A stretch of DNA of 64,000 nt from Xiphydria camelus (Eukaryota; Arthropoda; Insecta; Hymenoptera; Xiphydriidae): the NCBI GenBank assembly GCA_963678675.1, contig OY783192.1, positions 2,800,001-2,864,000 on the forward strand. The letters run 5' to 3'. Each line of letters begins with the position of its first letter. Within the stretch, counting starts at the first letter, position 1. Shown piece by piece: positions 21,347 to 34,270 of the stretch. The position numbers were made by a program, and so were the translations under genes. The notes beneath the pieces were generated by a model that did no database searches, had not been told where the DNA came from, and saw only the letters and a list, made by a program, of their open reading frames with translations.

Positions 21347-21894
21347 TTATTCACTGGACATAGCAAATATAACGTATAGGATTTGTGGATGACTACATAC
21401 GATGAACGTCATCGTTGATTGGTCGTGGCGGGTAGGAAAGGTTAAGCAGGATCGGCAACTGTAATGATGGAACTCTTAAACTGAGGTAGGTACTCCTCAG
21501 TTTAACCCTTTGTCACAGATTTCTTTAAAAAGGGAAAAAAATCTGAAATGTGGTATACTACTTGAAAATACATTTCTGAGCACGTTTTATTTAGAAACTT
21601 TTTTGCTTAGTCATACGGTTTATGATTTATGACTTGTTCCATTAAGATAGCATGTCCATCGAGATGGACACGGTGACTGAAAGGGTTAAGAGTTCCTGAG
21701 GATTCAAACCAGAACTAGAGTGAAATCTTAAAAGAATCAGGCGTATTTACCTGATTAAAGAGGTCCATTACTGGCAGTTATCGATCCTGCTTAATCTCTC
21801 CTATCCACCACGACCAATTAACGATGACGCTCATCGTCTGTAGTTCCACAAATCCTATACGTTATATTTACTATGTCGAAGGTCCAATGAATAA
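21347..21894. mobile_element. Long-inverted-repeat element with a nested insertion
   Basis: The left arm (about 21347-21474) and right arm (about 21765-21894) are imperfect inverted copies roughly 130 bp long, sharing AATATAACGTATAGGATTTG and TCATCGTT...TTGGTCGTGG. The centre holds a TTAA-flanked element (21506-21685). This is a foldback-type DNA element; the arm length would give a long RNA hairpin if transcribed. Exact termini and target duplication are not clear. Confidence 0.7.
21506..21685. mobile_element. TTAA-flanked MITE (piggyBac-like), nested
   Basis: 180 bp starting CCCTTTGTCAC and ending GTGACTGAAAGGG, with TTAA at 21502-21505 and 21686-21689. TTAA duplication and C-rich termini are hallmarks of piggyBac-type elements. 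It lies inside the long-inverted-repeat element. No ORF. Confidence 0.75.
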
Positions 21895-22401
21895 GCCTGT
21901 ATATGTGTGCGAGATACGTACAGCTTCCAAACTTAGCTCAAAAAAGCTTCTCCATTTTCGAACTCTCTCTCTATTACTTTTTTAAGAATATCAAGGGACA
22001 GAATGTAGCGAGTGGCAATCCTGTTTATGAAGCGCGCGGAGCAGCGTGTGCTTTTATTAAATCCGGCTACAGGATCTTCGTAGCGGCAAAAGTTCGCAAC
22101 CTTCGTATTTAACCTCGGAAATCTTCCACGGCGCAGCTGCCGACGGTGCTTACGCGGTATACTTACTTACCGCGATATTGGTTGGTAATATATAGTCATG
22201 TATATGTAGGTATTGGTACGGTATTGGAACTTTCTTATGAAAATATTTTGAGCGAGCTCGTTCCGAGGTGGCTGTACACCTATTCGTTTTAAATCGAAAT
22301 CTCGTTATTACGATCGAGAGACGTAACAATTTTATCAACTTATCAGTGGGATCACTTACGGATAATTGATATTTAAAGAACGAGTCAATTACATTCGCAC
22401 C
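21895..22401. other. Non-coding, nothing recognised
   Basis: AT-rich DNA between two mobile elements. No exon or RNA gene recognised. Confidence 0.5.
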
Positions 22402-22625
22402 CTCTGAGAGAAAAATGTAGTAAATTTGACTAAATCGACGATTACGGGTGGGAAATGCAGATCCACAGTTGCTCAGGCTAATAATTCACTCGAATGGACT
22501 ACAGCTTGTTTCCCTCAGAAAGCCGTTAATCGTTATAACTAAATTTATTAGTCAGAGCAACTAATTCTGCATTCCCCCACTCGTAAACACAGATTTAATT
22601 GAATATACCATTTTTTCTCTCAGTG
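22402..22625. mobile_element. CACTG-end MITE, subfamily G
   Basis: Starts CTCTGAGAGAAAAATGTAGT and ends CCATTTTTTCTCTCAGTG. Related to 61876-62082 and 60406-60950 through TTTGACTAAAT near the ends and a GCATTCCCCC-type block inside. The terminal CACTG is mutated on the left. Confidence 0.7.
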
Positions 22626-23544
22626 TATGTGGTGCAATTCATAAATTAGGGACTATCGAAAGTTTATTGTACTCAACGATGAAAGAAATTATTTAGGTTT
22701 TAAAGGAAAATCAATCATGGTTTCCAACAAATTCAATACATCAAATATCTGGTATTTCAATGGAAAAGGCATTTTCTTCCCTGCTGAAAAATAATTCCGA
22801 CAGACTCCAGTTCCGCGTATCGGTCCAATTTTATCGTCCAGTTAAAAATGCCGAAACAACGATATCAGGGCGATGTGGATTTATGGGCGCGAATATTTGT
22901 ATTCTTGTTTTTCTTCTTGAATATCAGAAATAGACGGTATTCACTGTTTTTCGACGTCTTTTATTTTACATTCGGTCGAGTTCAGTTTCGAAGCTCTCAA
23001 ACAGACTGCGGATCAGCTTGCGATATATACATAAGAACACAAGAAATGCGAGAATGCGAATAAAAACCCGATTGTGACACAGCGAACAAAGAATTTCTCG
23101 AGACATCGAAAGTATGCGACAGAGATGCTCTCACGTATCTGTCGTAACTATATCGTATGTGTGTCCTATATAATGCGAGCTATTCTTTGTCTGATGCGCC
23201 CATCTCCCCGTAGGAAACATAATTAACGAAAGAGATTAAAACATCGAAATGAAATGCGAAAGCCGTCCTTTCGTACCTTTCACGCGAATTTCGTCTAAAA
23301 AGCTCTCGCCTTACGACTTGAAAGCCTCGATGCTCTTTCACGAAGTACGCAGCGCGGAGACTAGTTGCAAGCATGCGACTGCAATCTTCATTAGTTCGCG
23401 TTCAAAGGATATACGAGAGGATGCCCACTTAGCCGCTTCCGAGCAGAGGATCTTGAAATACTCAGGTGGAGGAGAGTAGGGAAAAATAGAGAGACCCGTT
23501 CTCTCGGATCAGAGGATGACACAGTATGCACGTTGACACTTATA
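22626..23544. other. Non-coding, nothing recognised
   Basis: No repeat structure or known domain. Short ORFs only. Confidence 0.5.
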
Positions 23545-23825
23545 CACTCAGAGCAATTTTATAGATTGCACGACAGTGCTAGTGAATTGTTAATATAAAA
23601 ATACGTTTTCTGTTGCCTTATCATTACTTATTTCTATTGCACCAGAACAAATGGCAATTTTAATTATACGTATAGTTTCAGCTATACGTATTACTCCTGT
23701 CACACTTGGTATATCTATATTATTTATACTGTTTAGTTAACCTGTCTACAGCAACGTATAAGTAAAATACAGCTATCACCGGGCTATACTAATTGCTGTG
23801 TGCGACCTAAATATTTTCCTCAGTG
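23545..23825. mobile_element. CACTG-end MITE, subfamily F
   Basis: Starts CACTCAGAGCAATTTTATAG and ends AATATTTTCCTCAGTG, flanked by TA on both sides. It is homologous, in inverted orientation, to 40281-40532 and to the outer parts of 24545-25057. The interior carries TATACGTATAGTTTCAGC-type repeats. Confidence 0.75.
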
Positions 23826-24544
23826 TATCCGTGAGAGACGGGCGCGAACGAAAGATTCCATCGTTTGATAGAAACAACGTCGAAGCCAGATCCCGTTAAT
23901 TTCCCGATAAATTCCGACGATAACGTCGTCGACGAAACGAGTATCGAGATCCATTTCCTTCGACGTCCGCGCTACATACGTCGAAGCGTCGATCGCAGAC
24001 CGCGAGGAATTCAGCGAACAGCCGGTATACGTTACAGCGGCGAACGATGAGGATAGGATCCAGTCTCGTCTGCCGGCAGCGGGGGACAAATGCAGGCAAT
24101 TTTCTCGGAAAGCCACGCGGATTCAATTCCGGGCGTCGGCTAATCCGACGCATCCATCTCTCGAGCGACGAACGTCCCGAGAGCGACTGGGGGTGAAACG
24201 CGGGACGAACAATGCCGTGATCGCCCGTCAATTTGTCCGCACAGTTACTTCGAATGACTGGTCCGAGCACCGACACCTAATCCCGCATTGTTGCGACCGT
24301 CACGCGATAATCGTGTTGCACCCATCGCGCGTACGAGCGGGGCGCGCTGCATCGCGCGAGGGACGAAGCGTTGCGAGAGTCCTAATCGGCCAGGCGCGTT
24401 CGAGAGGGCGTAAAATGCGAGTATAGCTGTTACGTGGCGAAACGAGCGAGCCGGTGGTAGAATCGCGGATAGAGTATATATCAGGGAACCGAGGCATCTC
24501 CCGTGATATACCGAGAGAAATGTACCTATAGGTCACATAGAAGT
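23826..24544. other. Non-coding, nothing recognised
   Basis: CG-rich; overlapping ORFs of up to 126 codons on opposite strands without domain similarity. Confidence 0.5.
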
Positions 24545-25057
24545 AAGTACAGCTATCATACGAGTAGCTATTAAGGGTAAATGAGGTTTATCAGTCAGTG
24601 TAGGTAATATAGCAATACCAAATAGTAACAAGAGCACACACACACAATACGTATAGTTGAAATAACTGTACGGGAAAAAAAAAATCGTAAAATTTACAAA
24701 GTTCTTGGTAAAATGCGGGACAAGGCCAATTTATTGTTACGATAACTACAATTTTAGTAAAAACTACAGCAAACGCCTGCAACTTCTACAAGTTTTACTA
24801 TAATTTTTACTAAAATTGTAGTTATCATAACAAGAAATCGGCCTTGTCCCGAAATTTGTTACAAATTTTTTTTCCGTATATATATATATATATAATATAT
24901 AGCTGAAATAACTATACGTATAACTGAAATAACTATACGTGTAGCTGAAATAGAAGTACGCATTGCGCGCGCGCGCGCTAAGGTTTTTAACCAGAACTTA
25001 TTCTCATACCAATAAACTACTAGGATTGCCGTGCAACCTATAAAACTTCTCTCAATG
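24545..25057. mobile_element. CACTG-end MITE, subfamily F, with nested element D
   Basis: The right end (GTGCAACCTATAAAACTTC then TCTCAATG, followed by TA) and the repeated word AACTATACG match the copies at 23545 and 40281. The interior is interrupted by the palindromic element at 24671-24876. The left end is decayed. A (GC)7 run (24965-24978) has expanded inside it. Confidence 0.65.
24671..24876. mobile_element. TA-flanked palindromic MITE, subfamily D
   Basis: Starts CGGGAAAAAAAAAATCG and ends AATTTTTTTTCCG, with TA outside both ends. Nearly the whole 206 bp folds on itself through AACTACAATTTTAGTAAAAA and its complement. A second copy lies at 26182-26411. Confidence 0.75.
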
Positions 25058-26181
25058 TAGCGTTATCGAATTTACGAAGCGGTTCACAATCGAGACACGA
25101 AGCTGATCCGAAATCGCACTGTTTATCCGAGAGGGTTCCGTCTGGTATACATTCCAACTGTAGGTACATACGTCTATTTAATCTACGTGTATTTAGCCTG
25201 ATTTAAGCGCCAAGCGCGCGACTCGTCGTCCCTTATTCTAATACGTTCTCCGCGAATATCTGGGTCCAGAGTGGATGGAGAACGATTCACGCGGAAACGA
25301 GGAGAGAAACGCCCGCGAACGCGATCTCGATGAGAATCCTCCTTTCCTATCTAGTCGCGCGTTGTATTTTAGTCGTTTATACGCGAAAATGCTTCTCCCT
25401 CGCATCGACGACTTTCGTTAATGGCTCGAAGAAGCAGAGACCGATCGATCGAGCATCGTTGAAAGACTTCCGAGGCTTCTTTAGAAACGACTCGAAGAAT
25501 GTTGCGCGGAAAAGAAACTTACGGATCGGTCTATTATTTAGCCGAGGGGGTAGCTCTCTGGTGCGTCTCGCGATTTTCAATATCGTCGTGAACGAGTTAC
25601 GTCATAAACGTTCTCGGTGTAACGACCGGAGATGAAGAAGCGCGAAGAAAGCTCGCGATTTATTCCAACGCTTTCAGCGCGATCTATATCAGCGGCTGTC
25701 TCGATCGGCAGGTTTCTCGTGTCGGATTGTCATCGCGGCTAGCTGTAGCATTAATAGAGAGGCGACGCGGAGCCGATTCCATCCTTAAGCTCTCGCCGCC
25801 GTTGTCTCCAATTTCCAATCCCTTCCACCCTCGAGTCTGTCTTATTGTACGCCAGTCTATATTCCGATCCTCTCTCGACTCCTGTTCGGCCTTTAATTAT
25901 GCCACCGGAGATACGAAGCGACTAAAATATGTATACCAGAGGAAGGTAACAGTTTACCGGAGGAAAGTAGATAAATGAATGACATTATTAAGGTATTCTA
26001 CATCCGTTTTCTGTTTCCGAGATATGACAATTTCCCAAGCCTGTATCTACGTTACTTAAATTAGACGCCGTTGATCAATCGTAGAGAGAAATAAATCATT
26101 TCAATTGTCAAAGTTTGACGGAACGTTTTGCGTTTGACGCAATGTTGTTTTAGCAAAGAAAAATTGTATTCGACACCTAAA
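25058..26181. other. Non-coding, nothing recognised
   Basis: An ORF of 101 codons (25330-25635 plus) has a shorter ORF of 67 codons antisense to it; neither resembles a known protein. Confidence 0.45.
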
Positions 26182-26411
26182 CGAAAAAAAAATAAATAAA
26201 TTGTAGCAATTACAAAGTTTGAGGTACATTTTGGGACAAGGCCAATTTATCGTTACGGTAATTACAATTTTAGTAAAAATTATAGTAAAACTTGTAGAAG
26301 TTACAAGCGTTGCTATAACGTTTACTAAAATTGTAGTTATCGTAACGATAAATTGGCCTTTTCCTAAAATTTACCAAAAACTTTGTAAAAACAACGATTT
26401 ATTTTCTTCCG
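26182..26411. mobile_element. Palindromic MITE, subfamily D
   Basis: Shares GGGACAAGGCCAATTTAT and ACAATTTTAGTAAAAATTAT with 24671-24876 and folds over almost its whole length (about 230 bp). Termini CGAAAAAAAAAT / TTTTCTTCCG are slightly decayed. Confidence 0.75.
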
Positions 26412-28389
26412 AGTATACAGCACATCTTTGTAAGGATGGAATCTATTGAAAAATATGCTGTAGAACAAAGTCTTACGTCGTAGTTGTTATATCGATTGTC
26501 TCTCGGGCGATAAAAATTCTGTACAGTAAACGTGAATATGCACGAGCTCGATTCTAAACGGTAATGACGTACGTGTATTGCTCCCGTTCGCAAACTTCGC
26601 CTCGCGGAACAGTCGTCAAAGCACGAGCGGGTCTCGAATTGGTCCCGAGCAGCTTTTGATCGCGAGAGAAACGGGGAACGGGGTGCGTTTTGTAAAAAGC
26701 GAACAAAGTTCACGTAAAAGCGCCATTGTCGCCGCGACGATCACCGCCCCCTTTCCTCGCCCGAAACTCCGTCGCTGACGCGCAAGAAACTTTTGCGCGG
26801 CGAATAAGGTTGCGCGGCTGTCTGTCTCAGCGAACGACTTCCGAACAATCCACCGCCGCGCGTTCGCGTTCCCGGAAAAATTGCGGGCAAGAACAGAGCC
26901 GCGAAAAACTTCGGATATGATTCTTCAAACCGCGCGCGATTCGTTCGGCGCGCGCGAAGCCATTTATCTCAACGCTTCCGAGGGAAAACGAGAACCATCG
27001 AAACCAGAGAGGGAGGGCGAGGGACTCACGGCCGTATTGTGTCGAAACTGCGTCATTTGGGCGCCGCAGTTCCCTTAAATAGCCTGTGAATTTTCGCTGA
27101 ACCGCTTCACATTTGCGTTCTTCATATTCCGCCGTTGAAAGCGCGCCCGCACTGCTCGGAATAGCTCTTACACTCCTTTATTCTCGTCGAGCGTACCCAC
27201 TCCTTTGTACTCTTCAGGTGTACGCTCCAATATTTGCCCCGGCGAAAAGGTCGTTCGATAAGGAGTTTATCAACTCCAATTTTGACGACGAGCATTCCAT
27301 TGTATATCCAACGCGACCCACCATTGTTACCGTTGCATTCGTGATGGAGATCCCGCGCGGTCGCCGAGTTTACGCGATTCGTCTAAATTTCGGGCTCGCT
27401 TCCGCGCGAGTGATCGCGATCGTTATATATTCCGGGGTTAGACTTTAAATTACGGGTCGCGGACGGGAAGAATGGGAATTCACAGCTCGGGGTACGGAGG
27501 GAAGCGCTGATATTACCTATGGAGTCGCGGCACGTATTCCACGTTCGCTTAAATATTCCATATTGTAGGCCACGCTGTCGCGTTTCGTCGTCGTTACTTT
27601 GACCTGGACGCATCTTTTGATTTCGTGGCAGAAAAATTATTTAAATTTAGTTCACGAAAAATGCAAGTGAGTCAGTCGAACAAGTCAACTGTGCCGCGCA
27701 GTTGGATCTACCGCGTTAGCTTCATCGACCTCCATTTAGTCATGTTAAGCAAAATTCGGTTAGATTGGCTACAAATCCTTCGACCACGCGGTGCAATTGC
27801 AAACACAACAATTTTTTTTCAGTGTAACTACTGCTACGTCAAACAAAAATTAATTCCACATTTATAGTAACTTTCAAGATGTTCCACCGCCGATAATACC
27901 GCTAATGTTGTCCCGAGGACAACTTCTGCTATGTGAAATATCACTGATTAGTTACTCTTCATTTATTAAATACTTTATACAACATTCTTTTTTCCATATT
28001 CGTACTCTAATCGCCTATATGGCACTGCTTTCTTTACCGCTGGCTGAAACTTTCCACGAGATTACACACGGTTTTCCACCATCACCGGGGAAAATGCTCT
28101 TTCCACGGCAGAGGATCATAAATACGGAGAAATCACGTTTGATGCATCGAACGATATAAAAGTTCGGTACGCCAGGTACAGAGGGAACGTATCAGCCTTC
28201 GGGCGGTCGAATGAAATGCTCTTCTCGGACGAGAGAACGAGACTACACCTAGAGATCGTTCGGCCAACCGACGCGCGGCACGTGGAATTTTTCGTAATCG
28301 CGTAAAGTTATCGACGCCGTAACAAGGTGTAACTTGCTATTTACCCCGGGCCTGGCGTCTAGAAGAAAAGTTTGCAAAATTGGTTATCT

Positions 28390-28393
<4 letters not shown>
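26412..28393. other. Non-coding, nothing recognised
   Basis: CG-rich with short ORFs. A lone TTTTTTTTCAGTG end (27814-27826) resembles the CACTG-end MITE terminus, but I find no matching left end. Confidence 0.45.
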
Positions 28394-28438
<45 letters not shown>

Positions 28439-28444
28439 TCTCTC
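28394..28444. repeat. (CT)n microsatellite
   Basis: About 50 bp of CT repeats with a few extra T residues near the right end. Confidence 0.95.
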
Positions 28445-29528
28445 GCAACCCCCATCTGCAAATTTAAGACGATACTTTATCCCGCGCTCGACTCGCGGAT
28501 AAAATATCGCTCCTAGTCGCGATCCAGGCGTCCGTCCGCTTCGCGGAGGGGAGATTTCGCATGAGATAGGATTTTGGAGCACTCGTTGCTTTTACCGCAC
28601 ATTTGGCTTTGAAAGGGTGTCGAAAGGATCGCGCGAGAGGGACGGGAGCGAAAGTCACTTTTTATCACATTCGATAAGGAATGACATATGTCGTGGCGGT
28701 ACCTCGAAACAAAAATCCCAGGAAAATATTTCGCTAGAGGAGGTCGACGGGAAAGATCTCATTTTTCCCGCTTCGCTCGATTAAATAGTTCACGGGTAAC
28801 GACGTAACCGCTCGCGATTCTTGCATCGGTTAGCGATAGCTCCGAGATACGTTCGCGAAACCTACATTCTCGACATCGAGAGGAGCTCTGAGCGATCGCA
28901 GCGAGCCCGGCTACGAGTATAGGTAACGACTCCGAGCATATCCGGTTCTTCGTCAATTAAATAGGAGCTCGCGGTAATAATTTAACATTTTCCCTCCTGT
29001 TTTCCTCCCGTCGACAAATGCGTCTCGACGCGGACAAGTTCCGAGTCGACGCAGAGTTTCTCTCGCATTCGTAATAAGGGTGTCGTTATTATACCCGCGG
29101 TATTTAAGTCGAATTATTATTATATATGTATTATCGAGTCGAGCTAACGAGCACCGAGTGGATTACGCCTTCAACCGTCTAAAGTATGGCCGGTAGTCGC
29201 GCGAGGTGCGTGCGATAATAACGTGCGTGTGCCGCACACGCCCTCTTTTCTGCCACCGGGAAATTCACGTGTATCGCGTTATTATACGCGTCGCGCGATA
29301 AGGTGCCGTGAAATTAATAGCGTGCTTCACACGTCGTGTACGGCGTGCAGATGTACGCGCGTCACGTCACGCCGCGTGCATAACTTCTGCGGTTATCACT
29401 CGAATGCCGTTGCGCGCATCGCTGCTCGTTCGAGGGATACCTACGTAGCAAAGAAGTGCTGTTAATTTTTAACACCATTTCACACCGGTGTGAGCCTATA
29501 TGTACTACATCTGACGTTATTCAGTCTT
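28445..29528. other. Non-coding, nothing recognised
   Basis: CG-rich DNA, then an AT-rich patch near 29090-29140. No gene or repeat recognised. Confidence 0.5.
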
Positions 29529-29940
29529 ACACTGAAAACAAATTTGTTTCATTCAAACATCGTATCGGTGAGGTTGAATGAGGCGAACCTCGTGATGTAA
29601 TTGTTTCAAGTAGATATTCACTTGTTTAAGCTTCAATTTGGTTGCTCCAACTCTATTTCCTTATAAAACAAAACTACAGATCGAAAATACCACATGTGTG
29701 TAGTTATTGTATTTTTCTATAGTTAACTTCAGAATATTACTGTAACCCACATACGCATCTGTAGTTCACTGTAATATTATGTGGTTAACGACAAAATATT
29801 ACAGCAAACTACACGTGTGGTATTTTCGTTACAGTTTACTCTTCTTTACACTCTTATGAGAGATATAGAAACAATCGCACCGTGAGGTTCGCCGTATTAA
29901 GCTCCATCGATAAGTAAACGAAACAAATTTTTTTTTCAAG
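29529..29940. mobile_element. CACTG-end foldback MITE with a nested palindrome
   Basis: Starts CACTGAAAACAAATTTGTTTC and ends GAAACAAATTTTTTTTTCAAG, with TA on each side. The outer arms also share GGCGAACCTCGTG and its complement. Inside, about 29660-29850, a second palindrome (AAAATACCACATGTGTGTAG and its complement) looks like a separate element that jumped into the first. Confidence 0.7.
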
Positions 29941-30049
29941 TATATGCTATTGTTATCTAACACAAAAAGTGGTCTATATAGGTCCACGCCACAAAATTTT
30001 TGACAGTGTATCCAGACAAGACAAGCCAGAAAGCTGTCTTCCGTCTTCC

Positions 30050-30201
30050 GTCATCAAAGCTAGTCATCCGTAGGCAGTCTAATGTCTCATTTTTGTATAA
30101 CTTAAATTTCGAGTTATTCAACAGTTATCCTTTGGGTAACATGAACTTTAAGTAAACAAAAAGTAAGACATCAAACTGCCTACAGATAACTTCAAGATGA
30201 C
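30050..30201. mobile_element. Short palindromic element
   Basis: Arms of about 55 bp (GTCATC...GTAGGCAGTCTAATGTCT and its imperfect complement ending GATGAC) enclose a short centre; 152 bp in all. A foldback MITE of unknown family, single copy here. Confidence 0.65.
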
Positions 30202-33200
30202 TATCGTAGAGCTTTATCGAGCACCTCCCCGTCGCACAGTCGTACGCGCGCGAAAATCAATCGAAGCATCATTGGTGGGCATCCTCGCCGAAACAGTACA
30301 ACGATTATGCGGCGCATCGTTAAAAATGTATTTTATTAATCCGGTTTCCGCGGCGCGCGGATCGTTAAGCCTCGCTGCGACAGCGGTTTTGGCTCGCTGA
30401 ATTACGGTTGTACGTATATAGGTATTTAACGCGCGATCGCGCCCGCCGTCCTGCAATCGTAAAATAATTGATTTATTACCAGCGCGAAAGCTTCGACGTG
30501 CGGTAACGAAGCGGCTCGCGTATACTCGAGTCGAGTAGCTCCGCGCGAGATGGTACCTACCAACCGGATGCGAAAGTCCGTACGGACGAAATTTCCCTCC
30601 GCTCGTATTCTCTGGCGGCGATGATTACTCGGCAATGAACGCCGAAGCGCGCACACTTTGCGCTTCGAGGACGATAAAGTACGAGCCCGAAATTCGAATC
30701 CTCTCTCTCTCCTCCGACGTCGCGGCAACGATTCGCGAAACTTAACTCAGATTTCATCGGTCGAGTGTCCTGGCGCGTTGTAGCTTTAAACTCGCTCGAT
30801 TTTTCGCAAGGGAAACCGGAAGCGGCGAGCCGTGATGACTCGCGGTGTAATAATAAAACCGCACTCGGCGGCCTTTCCTTTTCCGAGGGTACAACCGACT
30901 CCGTAATTAATTCGCGAGCTTCGTTCCATACCCCGGCCTGCAGCGGCAACAGCAGTCTCCCTTCAGTTTTCTTCCTTCCTCCCGTTTCCTCTTGCGCGAG
31001 GCTTTCGAGCATTCGCGCGAGCGAGCGCGGGCGCCCGGGGGAACGGGACGAGCTCGAGCGGAAGAAGGCGCGATTATATATACATTTTCAATTTTACACC
31101 ATTTTCGGTACGAGGGATGGAAGGCGCGGTGCTTCCTTTATACGGCTATGGGTGCGCGGAGGTCGCAATTTAGGAAGATAATGCGAGCGATCAAGCCCAC
31201 CCTTTCTTTCCCAAAAGCGGGCGCGCGCGCGCGCGCGCGGAGAGCACCCCCGCGCCTCGTCTCCTTCGACCTCGTCGAGAATAGAGAGGGCGTTATTGAT
31301 GGCACGCCGCGAGCTACGAGCTAAGTGAGCCGAGGAAGGTCCCGCTTGTAAGGGAAACGGTGGAACGACCGAACGTTAGAGAACCGAGGGTACCGCCGCG
31401 CGGTAGACGAGCGCCGCGATGGAACGACGCACCCCCTTGAATCGACGAGAACGAAGAAGGGTGGTGTAGGTACCCCTTCTCGCGCTCGATAAGCTTCAGC
31501 CCCGCAGGTATATGCGGAGCGACGACGATGTCAGCGACGCGACGCGGTGCACCGCCCACCCCGCTTCCCGTTCCTCTGACTGCCACCCCTTCGAGCTCAA
31601 TTTTTTAAATCGCGCGCTCGGCGCGGCCCACCGAACGAACCGAAGTGCGTGGACGGACGTTTTGTTTGCTCCATTACGTGGGACAACATTTGTACCTGTG
31701 CTGTTGGCGAGTCCTGTTTACATTGAGCCGCAGGCTGCACCGTAAAGTCCCGAGGGTAAACGGCTGACGCGGGTGGTCGATGAAAAAGTGGATGGAGAGG
31801 ATGCGATAGACGCACGCGAGGTTGCTGCATATATATAGGTGTACAAATAAGTTTTACGACACTTCCGTTCCGTGTCATAAAAGTAATTCAAAGTTACCGC
31901 TCACGTATGATATGGTGGCACTTGTTATGTAGCATCGAAACATAAGGGAGTCGTAGATGTAACCTTTAAATTCTGTGAATAAAACATGCAGACCGATAAG
32001 CTCTTTATTAGATTCGCTATGAATTCAATGAAGGAAAAAGTGTCAGGAAAGCATGTAAATCGATCTGTTCGAGTTCAGTTGTTTGTGCACGAGGTTATGC
32101 TGTGATCGATGTCTGTTCTTGTAAGTTGATATTATTTCATTTTATTATTCTATTAAACTCTCAAATTATAATATTACTAATGAACTATGTTCTAGTATCG
32201 AACAAGTCGTTATAGTTTTATAATGAAGAACCCATACAGCAGAATTGAATCAAGAAGGTGCACAGATAAAAAGGTCGGGTAAATTTTACTTTTCAGTTGT
32301 CTGGCTGAAAATCTGGAATACGATCCGTAGTTATACTTCTTTTTTTTACGCAAGTAGAGATCGCATGTGTATACGAACACGTGCGATACGTACGCACAAG
32401 CTTCGCTGTCCCTTTGTCAAGCCCTCGTTTTCGCGTCGCGAAACTCGACACTCGCATTTTTCGCCTCCGACATGTATCCACACTCGCGGAGGGAAAGAGA
32501 AAGAGAAGAAACCCGAAGGCGAGAGGGATACGTCGCGACTAAAGCGCGCGAACGGAACGAGACGCTCTCGCGCGAGGCTCGTGTTATTCCTGCGACCGAG
32601 TCGGCGAGACTTGCGGTGGTGCAAATGGAACGCGAGACGCGCGCGTTGCCGCGCCCCCGGTTTCGATTCGTGCGAAGGAGTTCGCGCATAATTAATCGCT
32701 CGAACGTGACGAGGAGCGTCACACTCGACAAGCGCAACGCACGTCAGCCATCTTCGCCGCCACTGCAAGACCTGATCGGCGCGTATCGATCCTCCGCGAA
32801 CGACCGGATTCGGAGACACGCTAAAGCGCGAAAGGGAATTAAGGCGCGGAATAAGCGAATGACCGCGCGGAGAGCGAGGGCGATGAAAAGAATCGACGGG
32901 ATGCTCCGGAAATTTATTGCGCCTATCGCGCCCCGCCCGCTAAGACATCGAGGGTAGGGCGGAGAAAGACGGTGGACGTCGAAAAGGGGTGGCGCGAAGA
33001 CGGAGATGCTTCGAAACTGTGAATACGACTCCTCTTCCGACGCGAGAATAAGACACTAAATTATTGGCTCGCCAGACTTTCACTTATGTATTATTCAATA
33101 CCGGTGTCGCGTGCTCCGGGGTGGGAAGGGGAGGGAGGGGAGGATCGAATAGCACATTACCAGAACGCGGAACCTTGCGAGGCTGCCGGTTTGTGCACGT

Positions 33201-33995
33201 GTATATATATGTAGCTACGCGCGAAGACGTCGAGACGGGTTGTCAGTCGGTTTTGCGCGAAACGGCGCGACCGGCCTATTCCCGGAGGTGACAGGCGAGG
33301 GATGTCACAGTCGATCGCATAATGATATGAATTATGCGCGAGGGATCGCCTCGAGTGAGGGGTGGTCGAGGAAGGAAAGTGGTGGCGTATATATGTATGT
33401 ATACCGGACGTAAAGAAAGATGGATAGGGCTTCAGACAACGTCGCGGGGTGATTTTCGTTGCCGCGCTCGCTATGCTCGTCGTCTGAATGCCAAGAAGGT
33501 TAAAGAGGCGTATCGCGGCGCGTATAGGGGTGAAAGGACCCCTCTCCCCTTCTTCCTCGTATCGCTGCGCGTATATATCAGGGGTGCAGGGGACTGCGGA
33601 TAGGAAAAAGTCGATGAAAATACGTCACCGGTCGTATACGAACGATGATTTGTGGATCTAGCGGATTGTCTGTGCCACAGAGGAGGCAACCCCTCGCGCA
33701 AGAAATTGATTTCTGGCTGATATCTCTTTCTATACATCTATATCTACCCGGAAACCACGGCGAAGACACGATCGGGGATGGATACGCACTCCCCGCTATA
33801 CTACCCTCGTGTATACAGTGGCAGCAAGATACGAAAGCGATACCAAAATGTGACGATTCAGATATAAATCGTTCGACGCGCGGAAATATCGCGGTGGTGA
33901 CAAATATTATACTACGCGATACACTCCGATAGTCTGGCAAATCGCAATGATAAAATATTGTTTCGAGATGTGCCAGCCGCTGCGCGGCATTGATA
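30202..33995. other. CG-rich stretch without a supported gene
   Basis: Long overlapping ORFs occur on both strands (for example 32367-32957 plus with 196 codons, against 32346-32819 minus with 157). Their products are rich in Arg, Ser and Ala with no domain I know, as expected where CG-rich DNA lacks stop codons. A (GC)9 run lies at 31221-31238. It could contain an unrecognised first exon or promoter, but nothing in the sequence shows one. Confidence 0.45.
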
Positions 33996-34270
33996 CACTG
34001 AGAGAAATAATTGCTGGTGCTAAAAAAACGTTTCCTTCAATCAAAAACATAACATAATTCCAAGATCAAGACATAGTTTTCTTCGTTAGAGAAAATAGGC
34101 TCGAGTAATTGTTTTTGTTTTCAGGCAGAAAAGATTTTTCTCCAAGGAAGGGGTACTCTTTAATTAAAAATATATATTCTTCGACCAAGAATCTGTATTC
34201 TTAAAAAATTGTAGGATTATATTCTTCATTCAAAACATATCGTTTGACATTAGCAATTGTTTTTTTCAGG
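33996..34270. mobile_element. CACTG-end MITE, single copy type
   Basis: Starts CACTGAGAGAAATAATTGCT and ends AGCAATTGTTTTTTTCAGG. Interior inverted blocks (TTCTTCGACCAAG, AAAACATA) are imperfect. TA lies on the left; the right flank is not a clean duplication. Confidence 0.65.

Noticed and set aside
21483..21491. TGAGGTAGG, as at the let-7 start
   Set aside because: The match ends after nine bases and lies in the arm of a foldback transposon.
28380..28391. TTGGTTATCTAG, as in the miR-9 seed region
   Set aside because: Only 12 bases agree, it abuts a CT microsatellite and no hairpin or star strand is present.
32245..32957. Cluster of ORFs of 148, 157 and 196 codons
   Set aside because: Overlapping on both strands with biased composition and no recognisable domain.
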